Notes under the pieces: generated by a model | What the model saw: only the letters and a program-made list of their open reading frames with translations | Told to the model about the DNA's origin: nothing | Database searches by the model: none | Assembly: GCA_030428355.1 (NCBI GenBank) | Contig: JAUIBL010000008.1 | Span: 50,244-114,243, forward strand | Length of the DNA stretch: 64,000 nt | Origin: Alphaproteobacteria bacterium | GTDB taxonomy: Bacteria; Pseudomonadota; Alphaproteobacteria; Rhodobacterales; Rhodobacteraceae | Reading direction: 5' to 3' | Position numbers and translations under genes: made by a program | In this document: positions 16,631 to 24,940 of the stretch, in pieces | Position numbering within the stretch: the stretch's first letter is position 1 | How the letters are laid out: every line of letters starts with the position of its first letter

Positions 16631-18208
16631 ATGCGCGATTTCCAACTGCCGGGCCGATCTGCGGTCATGGCGACAAACGGCATGTGTGCAACATCGCACC
16701 CGCTGGCGGCCCAGGCGGCCATCGACATTCTCAAGCGCGGTGGCAATGCCGTGGATGCCGCCATTGCAGGCGCTGTGATTCTCGGACAGGCGGAACCTGC
16801 CATGACGGGGATCGGCGGTGACTGCTTTGCCCTGATCTCTCCGGCCGGGGGCGATGACGTGATCGCCGTCAACGGATCGGGCCGCGCCCCGGCTGCGGCC
16901 AAGGCCGAGGATCTGCGCAACCGGGGTGACGTGACCGTGCCGCTCTACGGCCCCGAAGCGGTGACGATCCCCGGAGCGATAGACGCCTTCTGCACCATGT
17001 CGGAAAAATGGGGCAGGTTGGGCATTGCCGACAGCCTTGCCCCGGCAATCGACTACATGGAACACGGACTGCCCGTCGCCGACCGAGTGGCGTGGGATTG
17101 GGACAAGAACGCCCACCTTCTGCAAGGCCACGCGCGCTCGCACTACCTTCTGCAAGGGTCCACGCCCAAGCGTGGTCAGGTCTTCCGCCTGCCCGGCAAT
17201 GCCGAGGTCCTGCGCCGCATCGCAAAAGACGGGCGTGACGGGTTCTACAAAGGCGAAGTTGCCGAAGACATGCTCGCCACGCTCAACGCGCTGGGCGGCG
17301 TGCACACCGAGGCCGATTTCGCCAACGCAGCCACCACAATTGGTGCCCCGATCAGCGGCACCTATCAGGGGCGCGAGCTGCTCGAGCATCCGCCAAACGG
17401 GCAGGGCGCGACGGCTATCCTGCTGCTCAACATCCTGTCCCAGTTCGACATCGCCTCTCTCGATCCCTTTGGCGCAGAGCGTGCGCATATCGAAGCCGAA
17501 GCGACCAAGCTGGCCTATGACGCGCGCAACCGGTTCGTGGCCGATCCCGATCATATGACCAAGCTGGATCACATGCTGTCGATGGAGACAGCGCAGAAAC
17601 TGGCCACTCTGATAGACCCGAAAAAGGCGATGGCAGGTCCCGCAGCACTCAGCGAAGCGGTGCACAAGGACACGATCTACATCACCGTCGTCGACAAGGA
17701 CCGCATGGTCGTGTCACTGATCTATTCCGTCTTCCACAGCTTCGGCTCGGGCATCGCGTCCGAGAAATTCGGCATCCTGTTCCAGAACCGGGGTGCAGGG
17801 TTCACCCTACAGGAAGGCCACGCCAACGAATATGGCGGCGGCAAGCGGCCGATGCACACGATCATACCGGGCATGATCCGCGATGCAGGCCGTGTCGCCA
17901 TGCCGTTCGGCGTGATGGGCGGTCAGTACCAGTCCTGCGGCCATGCGCGTGCCGTCACCAACATGACCGATTTCGGTCTTGCTCCGCAGGACGCATTGGA
18001 TGCGCCCCGCTGTTTTGCCGAGAACGGCAAACTGATGGTGGAGCGCGGCTATTCCGACGCGGTCCGCGCGCAGCTTGTGGACCTGGGGCACGAGGTGGAA
18101 ACCCCAGAGGTCGCAATCGGGGGCGCTCAGGCCATCCTCATTCACGAACACGGCGTTCTGGAAGGGGCGTCGGATCCGCGCAAGGACGGCTGCGCGATCG
18201 GCTACTGA
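16631..18208 (+). CDS. ggt: gamma-glutamyltransferase
   Basis: A 525-residue Ntn-hydrolase. N-terminal landmarks are MCATSHPLAAQAAIDILKRG, GGNAVDAAIA, MTGIGGDCF and NGSGRAP. The small subunit should begin at the nucleophilic Thr in HKDTIYITVVDKD, followed by FHSFGSGIAS and GGGKRPMHTIIPGMI. It cleaves gamma-glutamyl bonds such as that of glutathione. No obvious signal peptide precedes the large subunit, so a cytoplasmic location or a cephalosporin-acylase-like role is possible. The ATG at 16631 has an AAGGGGAGG site 10 bases upstream. It converges on gshA across a double hairpin. Confidence 0.86.
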   Translation: MRDFQLPGRSAVMATNGMCATSHPLAAQAAIDILKRGGNAVDAAIAGAVILGQAEPAMTGIGGDCFALISPAGGDDVIAVNGSGRAPAAAKAEDLRNRGDVTVPLYGPEAVTIPGAIDAFCTMSEKWGRLGIADSLAPAIDYMEHGLPVADRVAWDWDKNAHLLQGHARSHYLLQGSTPKRGQVFRLPGNAEVLRRIAKDGRDGFYKGEVAEDMLATLNALGGVHTEADFANAATTIGAPISGTYQGRELLEHPPNGQGATAILLLNILSQFDIASLDPFGAERAHIEAEATKLAYDARNRFVADPDHMTKLDHMLSMETAQKLATLIDPKKAMAGPAALSEAVHKDTIYITVVDKDRMVVSLIYSVFHSFGSGIASEKFGILFQNRGAGFTLQEGHANEYGGGKRPMHTIIPGMIRDAGRVAMPFGVMGGQYQSCGHARAVTNMTDFGLAPQDALDAPRCFAENGKLMVERGYSDAVRAQLVDLGHEVETPEVAIGGAQAILIHEHGVLEGASDPRKDGCAIGY

Positions 18209-18214
18209 TCAACG

Positions 18215-18260
18215 GCGCCCGGCTTTTCGAAAAGCCGGGCGCAACCCTTCGAAGGGTTGC
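18215..18260. repeat. double-hairpin intergenic element, copy 2 (between convergent ggt and gshA)
   Basis: Two abutting perfect palindromes sharing two bases: a 13-bp stem with a CG loop (18215-18227 with 18230-18242) and a 9-bp stem with a CG loop (18241-18249 with 18252-18260). Both centre on TTCGAA. They lie 6 bases from the stop codons of both convergent genes and probably act as a two-way terminator. Confidence 0.75.
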
Positions 18261-18266
18261 AGCGCC

Positions 18267-19637
18267 TCAGTAGCTGTACGCGCCGTAAATCCGGCTGATG
18301 TCGCCGTTCCAGTCGCCGTTGTAATGGTCGATCAGCTCGTCTGCCATGGTCTTGCCGGTCTCCACGCTGTCCTTCAGCGCGTTCAGGAAATGGGTCTCGT
18401 CCGGCACCAGACCGCCCGCACCGGGACGCGCCCGCGCCACCAGACCAGCCTCGGAAATCTTCAGCGCCTCGCGCGCCAGATCGTGCATTCTGATCCCGTT
18501 CACCTCGGCCTGAAGCCCGTCCACCGACGCGGCAACACGCAGCCCTTCGCGGGTCTCGGCATCCCAGTCCTTGACCAGATCCCACGCCGCATCCAGTGCC
18601 GACTGATCATAGGTGAGGCCCACCCAGAACGCAGGCAAGGCACAGAGCCGCCGCCACGGGCCACCATCGGCACCGCGCATCTCGATGTATTTCTTCACCC
18701 GCGCTTCGGGGAAGATCGTCGTCAGGTGATCCGCCCAATCCGACAGGGTCGGCATTTCACCCGGCATTGCGGGCAATTCGCCTTTGAGAAAGTCGCGGAA
18801 CGATTGCCCCAGCGCGTTGTGATAGACCCCGTCGCGGTAGACGAAGTACATCGGCACATCGAGCGCGTATTGCACCCACGCCTCGAACCCGAACCCGTCT
18901 TCGAACACGAAAGGCAGCATCCCTGTGCGTGCATCGTCCAGATGCCGCCAGACCCGCCCGCGCCAGCTCTTGTGCCCGTTCAGCTTGCCTTCGAAGAACG
19001 GCGATGTGGCGAAGAGCGCGTTCGCCACCGGCTGCAACGCCAACGCGACGCGCAGCTTCTGCACCATGTCCGCCTCGGACGAAAAGTCGAGATTCACCTG
19101 AACCGTACAGGTCCGCCGCATCATGGTCGTGCCGGCGGTGCCGACTTTTTCCATGTAGCTGTCCATCAGCTTGTAGCGGCCCTTGGGCATCAGCGGCATG
19201 TCCTCGTGCCGCCAGATCGGCGCAGCGCCTAGCCCGATGAACCCCACACCGATCTTGTCGGCAATGTCCTTCACGTCGCGCAGGTGGTCGTTAACCTCGT
19301 CGCAGGTCTGGTGGATCGTCTCCAACGGCGCACCGGACAGTTCCAACTGCCCACCGGGCTCGAGCGAGATGTTGGCACCGTCCTTCACCAGACCGATCAG
19401 GTTTGCGCCTTCCATCACGGGGTCCCAGCCATGCGCGTCACGCAGGCCCTGCAGCACGGCAAGGATCGACCGTTCGCCTTCATAGGGCAGGGGGCGCAAC
19501 GTATCCTTGCAATAGCCGAACTTCTCGTGCTCGGTGCCGATGCGCCAGTCATCCTTGGGCTTGCACCCCGAGGCCAGGTATTCGGCCAATTGGTCGTGGT
19601 GTTCGATGGGCCCGCCGCCGGATTGGGGGATGGACAT
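18267..19637 (-). CDS. gshA: glutamate-cysteine ligase, plant/proteobacterial class
   Basis: A 456-residue ATP-dependent ligase making gamma-glutamylcysteine, the first step of glutathione synthesis. Characteristic blocks are RIGTEHEKFGY near residue 32, GANISLEPGGQLELSGAP, MRRTCTVQVNLDFSSEADM, SPFFEGKLNG, SWRGRVWRHLDDARTGMLPF and KKYIEMRGADGG. The length fits the alphaproteobacterial class that resembles plant GSH1. It converges on ggt, so glutathione synthesis and breakdown genes are adjacent. A 63-bp gap separates it from the small membrane-protein gene upstream. Confidence 0.92.
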   Translation of the reverse strand: MSIPQSGGGPIEHHDQLAEYLASGCKPKDDWRIGTEHEKFGYCKDTLRPLPYEGERSILAVLQGLRDAHGWDPVMEGANLIGLVKDGANISLEPGGQLELSGAPLETIHQTCDEVNDHLRDVKDIADKIGVGFIGLGAAPIWRHEDMPLMPKGRYKLMDSYMEKVGTAGTTMMRRTCTVQVNLDFSSEADMVQKLRVALALQPVANALFATSPFFEGKLNGHKSWRGRVWRHLDDARTGMLPFVFEDGFGFEAWVQYALDVPMYFVYRDGVYHNALGQSFRDFLKGELPAMPGEMPTLSDWADHLTTIFPEARVKKYIEMRGADGGPWRRLCALPAFWVGLTYDQSALDAAWDLVKDWDAETREGLRVAASVDGLQAEVNGIRMHDLAREALKISEAGLVARARPGAGGLVPDETHFLNALKDSVETGKTMADELIDHYNGDWNGDISRIYGAYSY

Positions 19638-19700
19638 GGCGCGTCTCCGGTCTGTCTGCTCGTCAATCGGGGTCAGCCTTGGGCTGATTTCCCGGGGCTG

Positions 19701-20231
19701 TCAATGCAGGCTCTGGATCCGTTTTTGAAGGTCAGCCCTGCGCCAGAGCACAATTGGCCCGGTGCCCTCGTGTTTCAAGGTCGCCGCCACACGGCCCGGG
19801 CTCAGCCCCGGCAGGCTGGCAAAGGCATCGAACAGCACATCCGCGCCTTCCGCGTTCACGGGAATGTGCAGCGCCGGTCCGCCCTCGTGCGTGATGATCC
19901 AATGGCGCGGGTGGTCCGTCGGGTCGAGGCTGAGCGACGTCACCGCGTCCAGATCCACCAGCCCGCCATTCAGCGGCCCGAAATAGCCGATCCGCCGTTC
20001 CACCACCTGCACAACCCCCGGCCCGCCGCCACCCATCCGCGCGCGCCCGCGTTGCAACCCGGCAAAGAACAGCGCCGCCCCCAGAAACAGGGCCAGATAG
20101 CCGATCCAGGTAAGAAGGCCGGGCCTGACGCCCACGACCCAATAGACCCCAAGCAGCAGCACCGCAGCCCCGATCAGCGCCTCGCGCCAGCGCAGGATCG
20201 CCGCGCGCAGTTCGGGCCGGATAAAGCTCAT
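19701..20231 (-). CDS. conserved membrane protein, two N-terminal TM helices
   Basis: A 176-residue protein I do not recognise by name. Residues about 18-36 (AALIGAAVLLLGVYWVVGV-like) and about 40-58 (LLTWIGYLALFLGAALFFAGL) form two membrane segments. The C-terminal 115 residues are soluble, with beta strands (VVQVVERRIGYFGPLNGGLV, HWIITHEGGPALHIPV) recalling a PH-like fold. It lies between rsmE and gshA in the same direction, a linkage I have seen in roseobacters. The start chosen (MSFIRPE) lies 18 bases after a hairpin; a longer start would run into that hairpin. Confidence 0.65.
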   Translation of the reverse strand: MSFIRPELRAAILRWREALIGAAVLLLGVYWVVGVRPGLLTWIGYLALFLGAALFFAGLQRGRARMGGGGPGVVQVVERRIGYFGPLNGGLVDLDAVTSLSLDPTDHPRHWIITHEGGPALHIPVNAEGADVLFDAFASLPGLSPGRVAATLKHEGTGPIVLWRRADLQKRIQSLH

Positions 20232-20248
20232 CGCGGGCCACCGGGAGC

Positions 20249-20293
20249 CGCCCATCCGTCGTCGGATGGGCGATTTTCGGTCGACCGAAAATC
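20249..20293. repeat. double-hairpin intergenic element, copy 3
   Basis: CGCCCATCCG (20249-20258) pairs with 20263-20272 around a TCGT loop, and shares its last base with a perfect 22-bp palindrome centred on GGTCGACC (20272-20293). It begins 2 bases after the rsmE stop and ends 17 bases before the ATG of the next gene. It could therefore uncouple rsmE from its downstream neighbour or stabilise the rsmE mRNA end. Confidence 0.72.
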
Positions 20294-20295
20294 CG

Positions 20296-21015
20296 TCACG
20301 CCCAGTCCCCCAGCGTGCTTTGCCACAGTGTCAGCGCGGCCACCGCAGCCGTATCGGCCCGCAGGATGCGCGGACCAAGGCTGATCGGGCTGGCGCAGTC
20401 CATCCCCCGCAGCCGCCTGCGTTCGTCCTCGGAAAACCCGCCCTCCGGTCCGATCAGGATCGCCCACGGCCCCGGCGAATCCGGCAGTCGCCCGCTCTCT
20501 CCCGCCAGCGCCTCGTCGCAAAAGGCAATCCGCCGCGACGGGTCCCACTTGCCCAACACCCGGTCCAACCGCGCCAGATCCGCGACCTCTGGCACGAACA
20601 CCCCGCCGCATTGCTCGGCGGCCTCGACCGCGTGGGCCTGCAGCCGGTCCTGTCGGATGCGTTCGGAATTGGTGTGCGCGGTCTGCACCGGCATCACGCG
20701 CCGCACGCCCATCTCGACCGCCTTTTCCACGATGAAATCCGTGCGCGCCTTTTTGATCGGCGCGAACATCAGCCAGACATCCGGCGGCATAACCTGCGGT
20801 TGCGATTGCTCGCGGCACACAAGGATGCCGCCGCGCTTGCCCGTCTCGGCGACCTCGGCCTGCCACTCGCCATCGCGCCCGTTGAACAGCGCCACAGGGT
20901 CGCCAACACCCATCCGCATCACACCAAACAGGTAATGCGCCTGCTCCCGCGTCAGAGGAACCGGTTGTACCGCCCCAAGCGGCTGCTCTACAAAAAGCCT
21001 GACTTTCGCACGCAT
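20296..21015 (-). CDS. rsmE: 16S rRNA (uracil1498-N3)-methyltransferase
   Basis: A 239-residue SPOUT methyltransferase. The N-terminal PUA-like domain includes REQAHYLFGVMRMGVGD; the C-terminal knot is marked by TDFIVEKAVEMGVRRVMPVQT, ILIGPEGGFSEDE and SLGPRILRADTAAVAAL, the SAM-binding loops. It methylates U1498 of 16S rRNA. The start MRAKVRLFVE at 21015 is preferred; ATGs at 21027 and 21039 are also in frame. It is divergent from ubiA, with only about 24 bases between starts. Confidence 0.88.
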   Translation of the reverse strand: MRAKVRLFVEQPLGAVQPVPLTREQAHYLFGVMRMGVGDPVALFNGRDGEWQAEVAETGKRGGILVCREQSQPQVMPPDVWLMFAPIKKARTDFIVEKAVEMGVRRVMPVQTAHTNSERIRQDRLQAHAVEAAEQCGGVFVPEVADLARLDRVLGKWDPSRRIAFCDEALAGESGRLPDSPGPWAILIGPEGGFSEDERRRLRGMDCASPISLGPRILRADTAAVAALTLWQSTLGDWA

Positions 21016-21039
21016 CTTCGAATTCATGGAGCAACACAT

Positions 21040-22005
21040 ATGCCCGGCCCGCAGATTTCACCAGACCAGAGCGGTCAGGTTGCCGATGCCGTCACGGGCA
21101 ATTGGGTCGACACGCTCGCCCCGGCGTGGTCTCGCCCGTACCTGCGATTAAGCCGCGCCGACCGACCCATCGGCACATGGCTGCTCTATCTGCCCTGCGT
21201 CTGGGGCACACTGCTGGCGATGCTCTACACCCAAGAGGCGCGGCTCTTCGATGCGTGGATCATCGTGGGCTGCGGCATCGGCGCATTCCTGATGCGTGGC
21301 GCAGGCTGCACGTGGAACGACATCACCGACCGCGATTTCGACGGCAGTGTTACCCGTACCGCCTCGCGGCCCATCCCGTCTGGTCAGGTCACGGTGAAGC
21401 AGGCACTGGCCTGGGCCGTGATCCAATCCCTGATCGCGTTCTGCATCCTGATCACGTTTCCCGTTCAGGCGATCCTGCTGGGCATCATCGCGCTGGTGCC
21501 GGTGGCGATCTATCCCTTCGCCAAACGCTTCACGTGGTGGCCTCAGGTGTTTCTCGGCATCGCTTTCAACTGGGGCGCGCTGCTCGCGTGGACGGCCCAT
21601 ACGGGCGAACTGCAATGGCCAGCGGTGTGCCTCTACCTCTCGGGCATGGCATGGACGCTGTTCTATGACACGATTTACGCCCATCAAGACAAAGAAGACG
21701 ACGCGCTGATCGGTGTGAAATCGACCGCGCGGCTTTTCGGAGAGGCGACCCCGAAATACCTTGCATGGTTCCTCGTCCTGACCGTCGCGCTGATGGGCTA
21801 TGCCATCATCCTTGCCGCCCCCCGTGGCGAGATCTTTGCTCTGGTGATAGCGCTGGGCGGGCCTTGGGCGATGGGCTGGCACATGATGTGGCAGATGCGA
21901 CGCCTCAAGCTGGATGACATGGACCGCCTGCTGCACCTCTTCCGGTCCAACCGGGATGCGGGTCTGATCCCTGTGCTGTTTTTCGCCACTGCGGTTTTCG
22001 TGTGA
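21040..22005 (+). CDS. ubiA: 4-hydroxybenzoate polyprenyltransferase
   Basis: A 321-residue integral membrane prenyltransferase of ubiquinone synthesis, joining a polyprenyl chain to 4-hydroxybenzoate. The first Mg-diphosphate motif is NDITDRDFDGSVTRTASRP; the second is DTIYAHQDKEDDALIGVKST. Multiple hydrophobic helices surround them (for example ILITFPVQAILLGIIALVPV). The ATG at 21040 has GGAG 8 bases upstream; much longer in-frame sequence upstream is antisense to rsmE and was rejected. The gene stands alone on its strand, with a 59-bp gap to the OmpA-like operon. Confidence 0.92.
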   Translation: MPGPQISPDQSGQVADAVTGNWVDTLAPAWSRPYLRLSRADRPIGTWLLYLPCVWGTLLAMLYTQEARLFDAWIIVGCGIGAFLMRGAGCTWNDITDRDFDGSVTRTASRPIPSGQVTVKQALAWAVIQSLIAFCILITFPVQAILLGIIALVPVAIYPFAKRFTWWPQVFLGIAFNWGALLAWTAHTGELQWPAVCLYLSGMAWTLFYDTIYAHQDKEDDALIGVKSTARLFGEATPKYLAWFLVLTVALMGYAIILAAPRGEIFALVIALGGPWAMGWHMMWQMRRLKLDDMDRLLHLFRSNRDAGLIPVLFFATAVFV

Positions 22006-22064
22006 TTGCCATCCGGGACGGTGCAGCGTATCGCTGTGCCATCTTCAACTGACGCGGAACGCGG

Positions 22065-23981
22065 ATGCGCCTGTCTTCTGTTTTCATACCCTTCTGTGCC
22101 TTCGCCTCGGCGGCGGTCCTCAGTCTGGGGGCGGCGTGGGTGGCGGCAGGGGCGGTCGAGGAAAGCTCGGAACGGGCTGTGCGCACCGAGCTTGACCGTG
22201 ACGCGCTGACATGGGCGGATGTGGACACCAACGGTCTGTTGGTCTTTCTGATCGGCACCGCGCCAACCGAAGCCGCCCGCTTTCAGGCCCTTAGCGCAGC
22301 CGGGCGCGTGGTCGATTCCGCCCGCGTGATCGACCAGATCGATATCGTGGACAGCGACGGCATCGCGCCGCCCCGGTTCTCGGTCGAACTGTTGCGCAAC
22401 GATACCGGGATTTCGATGATCGGCCTCCTGCCCGCTGATGTGGACCGCGAACAACTGGTCGCGGACATCTCGCGCGCCCTGCCCGAAGTCCCGCTTGCAG
22501 ACCTTCTGGAAATCGCGGACTACCCGGTGCCCGACGGTCTGGAAGACGCCCTGACCTACGCCGTATCGGTGCTGCGCGTGCTGGACCGGTCCAAGATTTC
22601 CATCGAGGCCGGGCGCGTGACCATCAAGGGCGCGGTCGAGAACGAAGATGCCCGACGCCGGGTCGAAGCCGATCTGGCCCGCCGCGCCGAAGACACGCTG
22701 CGCCTCGCGCTCGACATCACCGCACCGCGCCCTGTCATCTCGCCCTTCACGCTGCGCTTCATCAAGGATGGTGACGGTATCCGTTTTGATGCCTGCGCCG
22801 CGCCGACCGATGAGGACCGCGCGCAGATCCTCAAAGCAGCCGCCGAGGCCGGGTTGGCTGGCAAACTCGACTGCCGTCTTGGCCTTGGCTCCCCGACAAG
22901 CGAATGGGGCACGGCCACCGCGCATGGCATCCGCGCCATTCACGAACTGGGCGGCGGCAGCATCACCTTTGCCGATGCCGACGTCACGCTGTTTGCTCTG
23001 GAAGGCACCGATCAGGCGCTGTTCGACCGCGTCGTCGGTGCGCTCGAAGCCGATCTTCCGGAAGTCTTTGTGGTCAATGCCACGCTGCCTGTCCCCCCCG
23101 AGGCCGCGCCCGAGGGCATTCCCGAATTCGTCGCCACCCGCAGCCCCGAAGGCGAGGTTCAGTTGCGTGGCCGCATCAACAGCGAAATCGCCCGCACCAC
23201 CGCCGACAGTTTTGCCCGGGCTGCCTTTGGCTCTGCCACCGTGCGCACCACGGCGCGCGTCGATGAAAATCTGCCTGCAACATGGTCGAGCCGGGTTCTG
23301 GCCGGTCTCGAAGCCCTGTCGCGCCTGTCGAACGGGGCTGTGACCATCACGCCGGACGCGCTGTCGATCACCGGCAACACCGGCAACCAGAACGCCAGCT
23401 CGGAAATCGCGGGCCTATTGGCCGACAAGCTCGGCGACAGTGAAGAGTTCGACATCGCGATCACCTACCAGGAAAAGCTCGATCCCCTTCTGGGCATCCC
23501 CACGCCCGAGGAATGCGAGGCGCAGATCGTCGAGATCATCGGCGACCGCAAGATCACGTTCGAACCGGGGTCAGCCACGCTGGATGCCGCAACGCAGGAC
23601 ATCATGGACGAAATCGCCGAACTGCTTCAGCTTTGCGGCGACATTCCCCTCGTGATCGCCGGTCACACAGACAGCCAGGGCCGCGAAGAGATGAACCTGC
23701 AACTCAGCCAGGACCGCGCGCAGGCCGTCGCCGATGCGCTGCGCCAGCGCCGTGTGCTGACCGCCAGCTACGAAGTGCGCGGCTATGGCGAGGAACAGCC
23801 GATCGCCAGCAACGACACCGAAGAAGGCCGCGAGGCCAACCGCAGGATCGAATTCAAACTGCGACGCCCCGAACCCGTGGCCGAAACAGAAACAACGCTC
23901 GAAAGCATTGAAGAATCCGCGCCAACAGACGAAACATCACAAACCGACGGCGCAGAGGACACCAGCGATGGACAGAACTGA
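22065..23981 (+). CDS. large OmpA-family protein with BON-like repeats
   Basis: A 638-residue envelope protein. It starts with a signal or anchor segment (FIPFCAFASAAVLSLGAAWVAAGAV). The middle carries several BON-like segments, for example RVTIKGAVENEDARRRVEADL, GEVQLRGRINSEIARTTADSF and ALSITGNTGNQNASSEI. Residues about 500-605 are an OmpA peptidoglycan-binding domain (ITFEPGSATLDAATQDIMDEI, PLVIAGHTDSQGREEMN, GREANRRIEFKL). The last 35 residues are acidic and Thr/Ser/Glu-rich. It probably spans the periplasm and holds peptidoglycan. The end overlaps the next gene by 14 bases. Confidence 0.82.
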   Translation: MRLSSVFIPFCAFASAAVLSLGAAWVAAGAVEESSERAVRTELDRDALTWADVDTNGLLVFLIGTAPTEAARFQALSAAGRVVDSARVIDQIDIVDSDGIAPPRFSVELLRNDTGISMIGLLPADVDREQLVADISRALPEVPLADLLEIADYPVPDGLEDALTYAVSVLRVLDRSKISIEAGRVTIKGAVENEDARRRVEADLARRAEDTLRLALDITAPRPVISPFTLRFIKDGDGIRFDACAAPTDEDRAQILKAAAEAGLAGKLDCRLGLGSPTSEWGTATAHGIRAIHELGGGSITFADADVTLFALEGTDQALFDRVVGALEADLPEVFVVNATLPVPPEAAPEGIPEFVATRSPEGEVQLRGRINSEIARTTADSFARAAFGSATVRTTARVDENLPATWSSRVLAGLEALSRLSNGAVTITPDALSITGNTGNQNASSEIAGLLADKLGDSEEFDIAITYQEKLDPLLGIPTPEECEAQIVEIIGDRKITFEPGSATLDAATQDIMDEIAELLQLCGDIPLVIAGHTDSQGREEMNLQLSQDRAQAVADALRQRRVLTASYEVRGYGEEQPIASNDTEEGREANRRIEFKLRRPEPVAETETTLESIEESAPTDETSQTDGAEDTSDGQN

Positions 23982-24294
23982 GTTTGTCATCACGACAGCG
24001 ATCATTCTCTTCGTGGCATTCTGCCTCGGGTGGTTTGCCAATTGGCTGGTCCACCGCTTCACCCGCGTAAGCCAGGCCGACATGGATCAGCTTGAGCGCA
24101 TGGCGCAGGATCTCCACGAGGCCGAGGAAACCCGAGATCAGGCGATCACCTATCTCCAGCAGCGCGAGGCCGAGCTGACCAACCAGCTTGCCCAGACCGA
24201 GGCCGAACTGGCCGCCGCGATGGAAGGTCTGCGCGACGCCCGCCACGAGGCCGAGGAAATGCGCGTCTACTTCGAACGGATGAACGCAAGCTGA
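23968..24294 (+). CDS. small coiled-coil inner-membrane protein
   Basis: A 108-residue protein of unknown function. A single membrane helix (ITTAIILFVAFCLGWFANWLV, residues about 8-28) is followed by a long charged coiled coil (DQLERMAQDLHEAEETRDQA, REAELTNQLAQTEAELAAAM). The N-terminus is probably periplasmic or very short and the coil cytoplasmic. It overlaps the OmpA-like gene by 14 bases, so the two are co-translated and may form one envelope-spanning assembly. Single-helix coiled-coil partners of OmpA proteins are frequent in roseobacters, but I know no name for this one. Confidence 0.7.
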   Translation: MDRTEFVITTAIILFVAFCLGWFANWLVHRFTRVSQADMDQLERMAQDLHEAEETRDQAITYLQQREAELTNQLAQTEAELAAAMEGLRDARHEAEEMRVYFERMNAS

Positions 24295-24323
24295 CCGCCC
24301 GCATCCCGCACAGGAGCGTTGCC

Positions 24324-24938
24324 ATGTCCCCGATCCGCAGGGTGTTTCTGACCTTCTGTGCGGCACTACTCGCCAGCCCAGCCAGTGCCGACGGCGATGT
24401 TCCACCCGGCACGGTGTTCGTCTGTGACGAAGGCAGCGCAACCTCTCCGTTCATTCAGGTCGTTATCCCCACCCGTCCCGACGGCACCGCTACACTGATG
24501 CTCGACAGCGAGGCGCTCCAGATGGCGCCGGTCCCGGTCGGGTCGGGATTCGGGTACGACATCATCCTGCCTGCCGGCCATTTCCTGGTGCGTGGCAAAG
24601 GGGCCGAGGTGATGCTCTTCGTCGATGATCAGGACGCAAGGCCCTGCGTTCTGCAAGCCGGGCTCAACGCCCCGGACACCGCAACACAAGGCAAAGCGGC
24701 GTCACCTGGGGGCAATGTCCGCAGCGGACCGGGCATCGACTTTGCCCGATCCGGCAGTTTGGCCTATGGCGCGCCGATCTCGATTGTCACCGCAACCGGT
24801 GTGATCTTCGACGGTTATGAATGGTTCGAGATCGAAGACGCCGGTGGCCAGCGCGGCTTTCACTGGGGCGGCATCATGTGCAGCTTGAACGCCGATCTTC
24901 CCGGCGTTTTTGGCACCTGTCCCGCCGACATCCAATAG
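24324..24938 (+). CDS. secreted SH3b-domain protein
   Basis: A 204-residue protein with a signal peptide (VFLTFCAALLASPASA, cut near residue 22). The C-terminal 75 residues form a bacterial SH3 domain: GGNVRSGPGIDFARSGSLAY, GAPISIV, DGYEWFEIEDAGGQRGFHWG. SH3b domains bind peptidoglycan or peptides in the periplasm. Four Cys (CDEG, RPCVLQ, MCSL, GTCP) may form two disulfides. It follows the OmpA-like and coiled-coil genes by 29 bases, completing a three-gene envelope cluster, and converges on the pirin gene with 2 bases between. Confidence 0.75.
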   Translation: MSPIRRVFLTFCAALLASPASADGDVPPGTVFVCDEGSATSPFIQVVIPTRPDGTATLMLDSEALQMAPVPVGSGFGYDIILPAGHFLVRGKGAEVMLFVDDQDARPCVLQAGLNAPDTATQGKAASPGGNVRSGPGIDFARSGSLAYGAPISIVTATGVIFDGYEWFEIEDAGGQRGFHWGGIMCSLNADLPGVFGTCPADIQ

Positions 24939-24940
24939 GA

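Noticed and set aside
20266..21039. Long upstream extension of ubiA
   Set aside because: It is antisense to rsmE and lacks family similarity; ubiA starts at 21040 with its own ribosome site.
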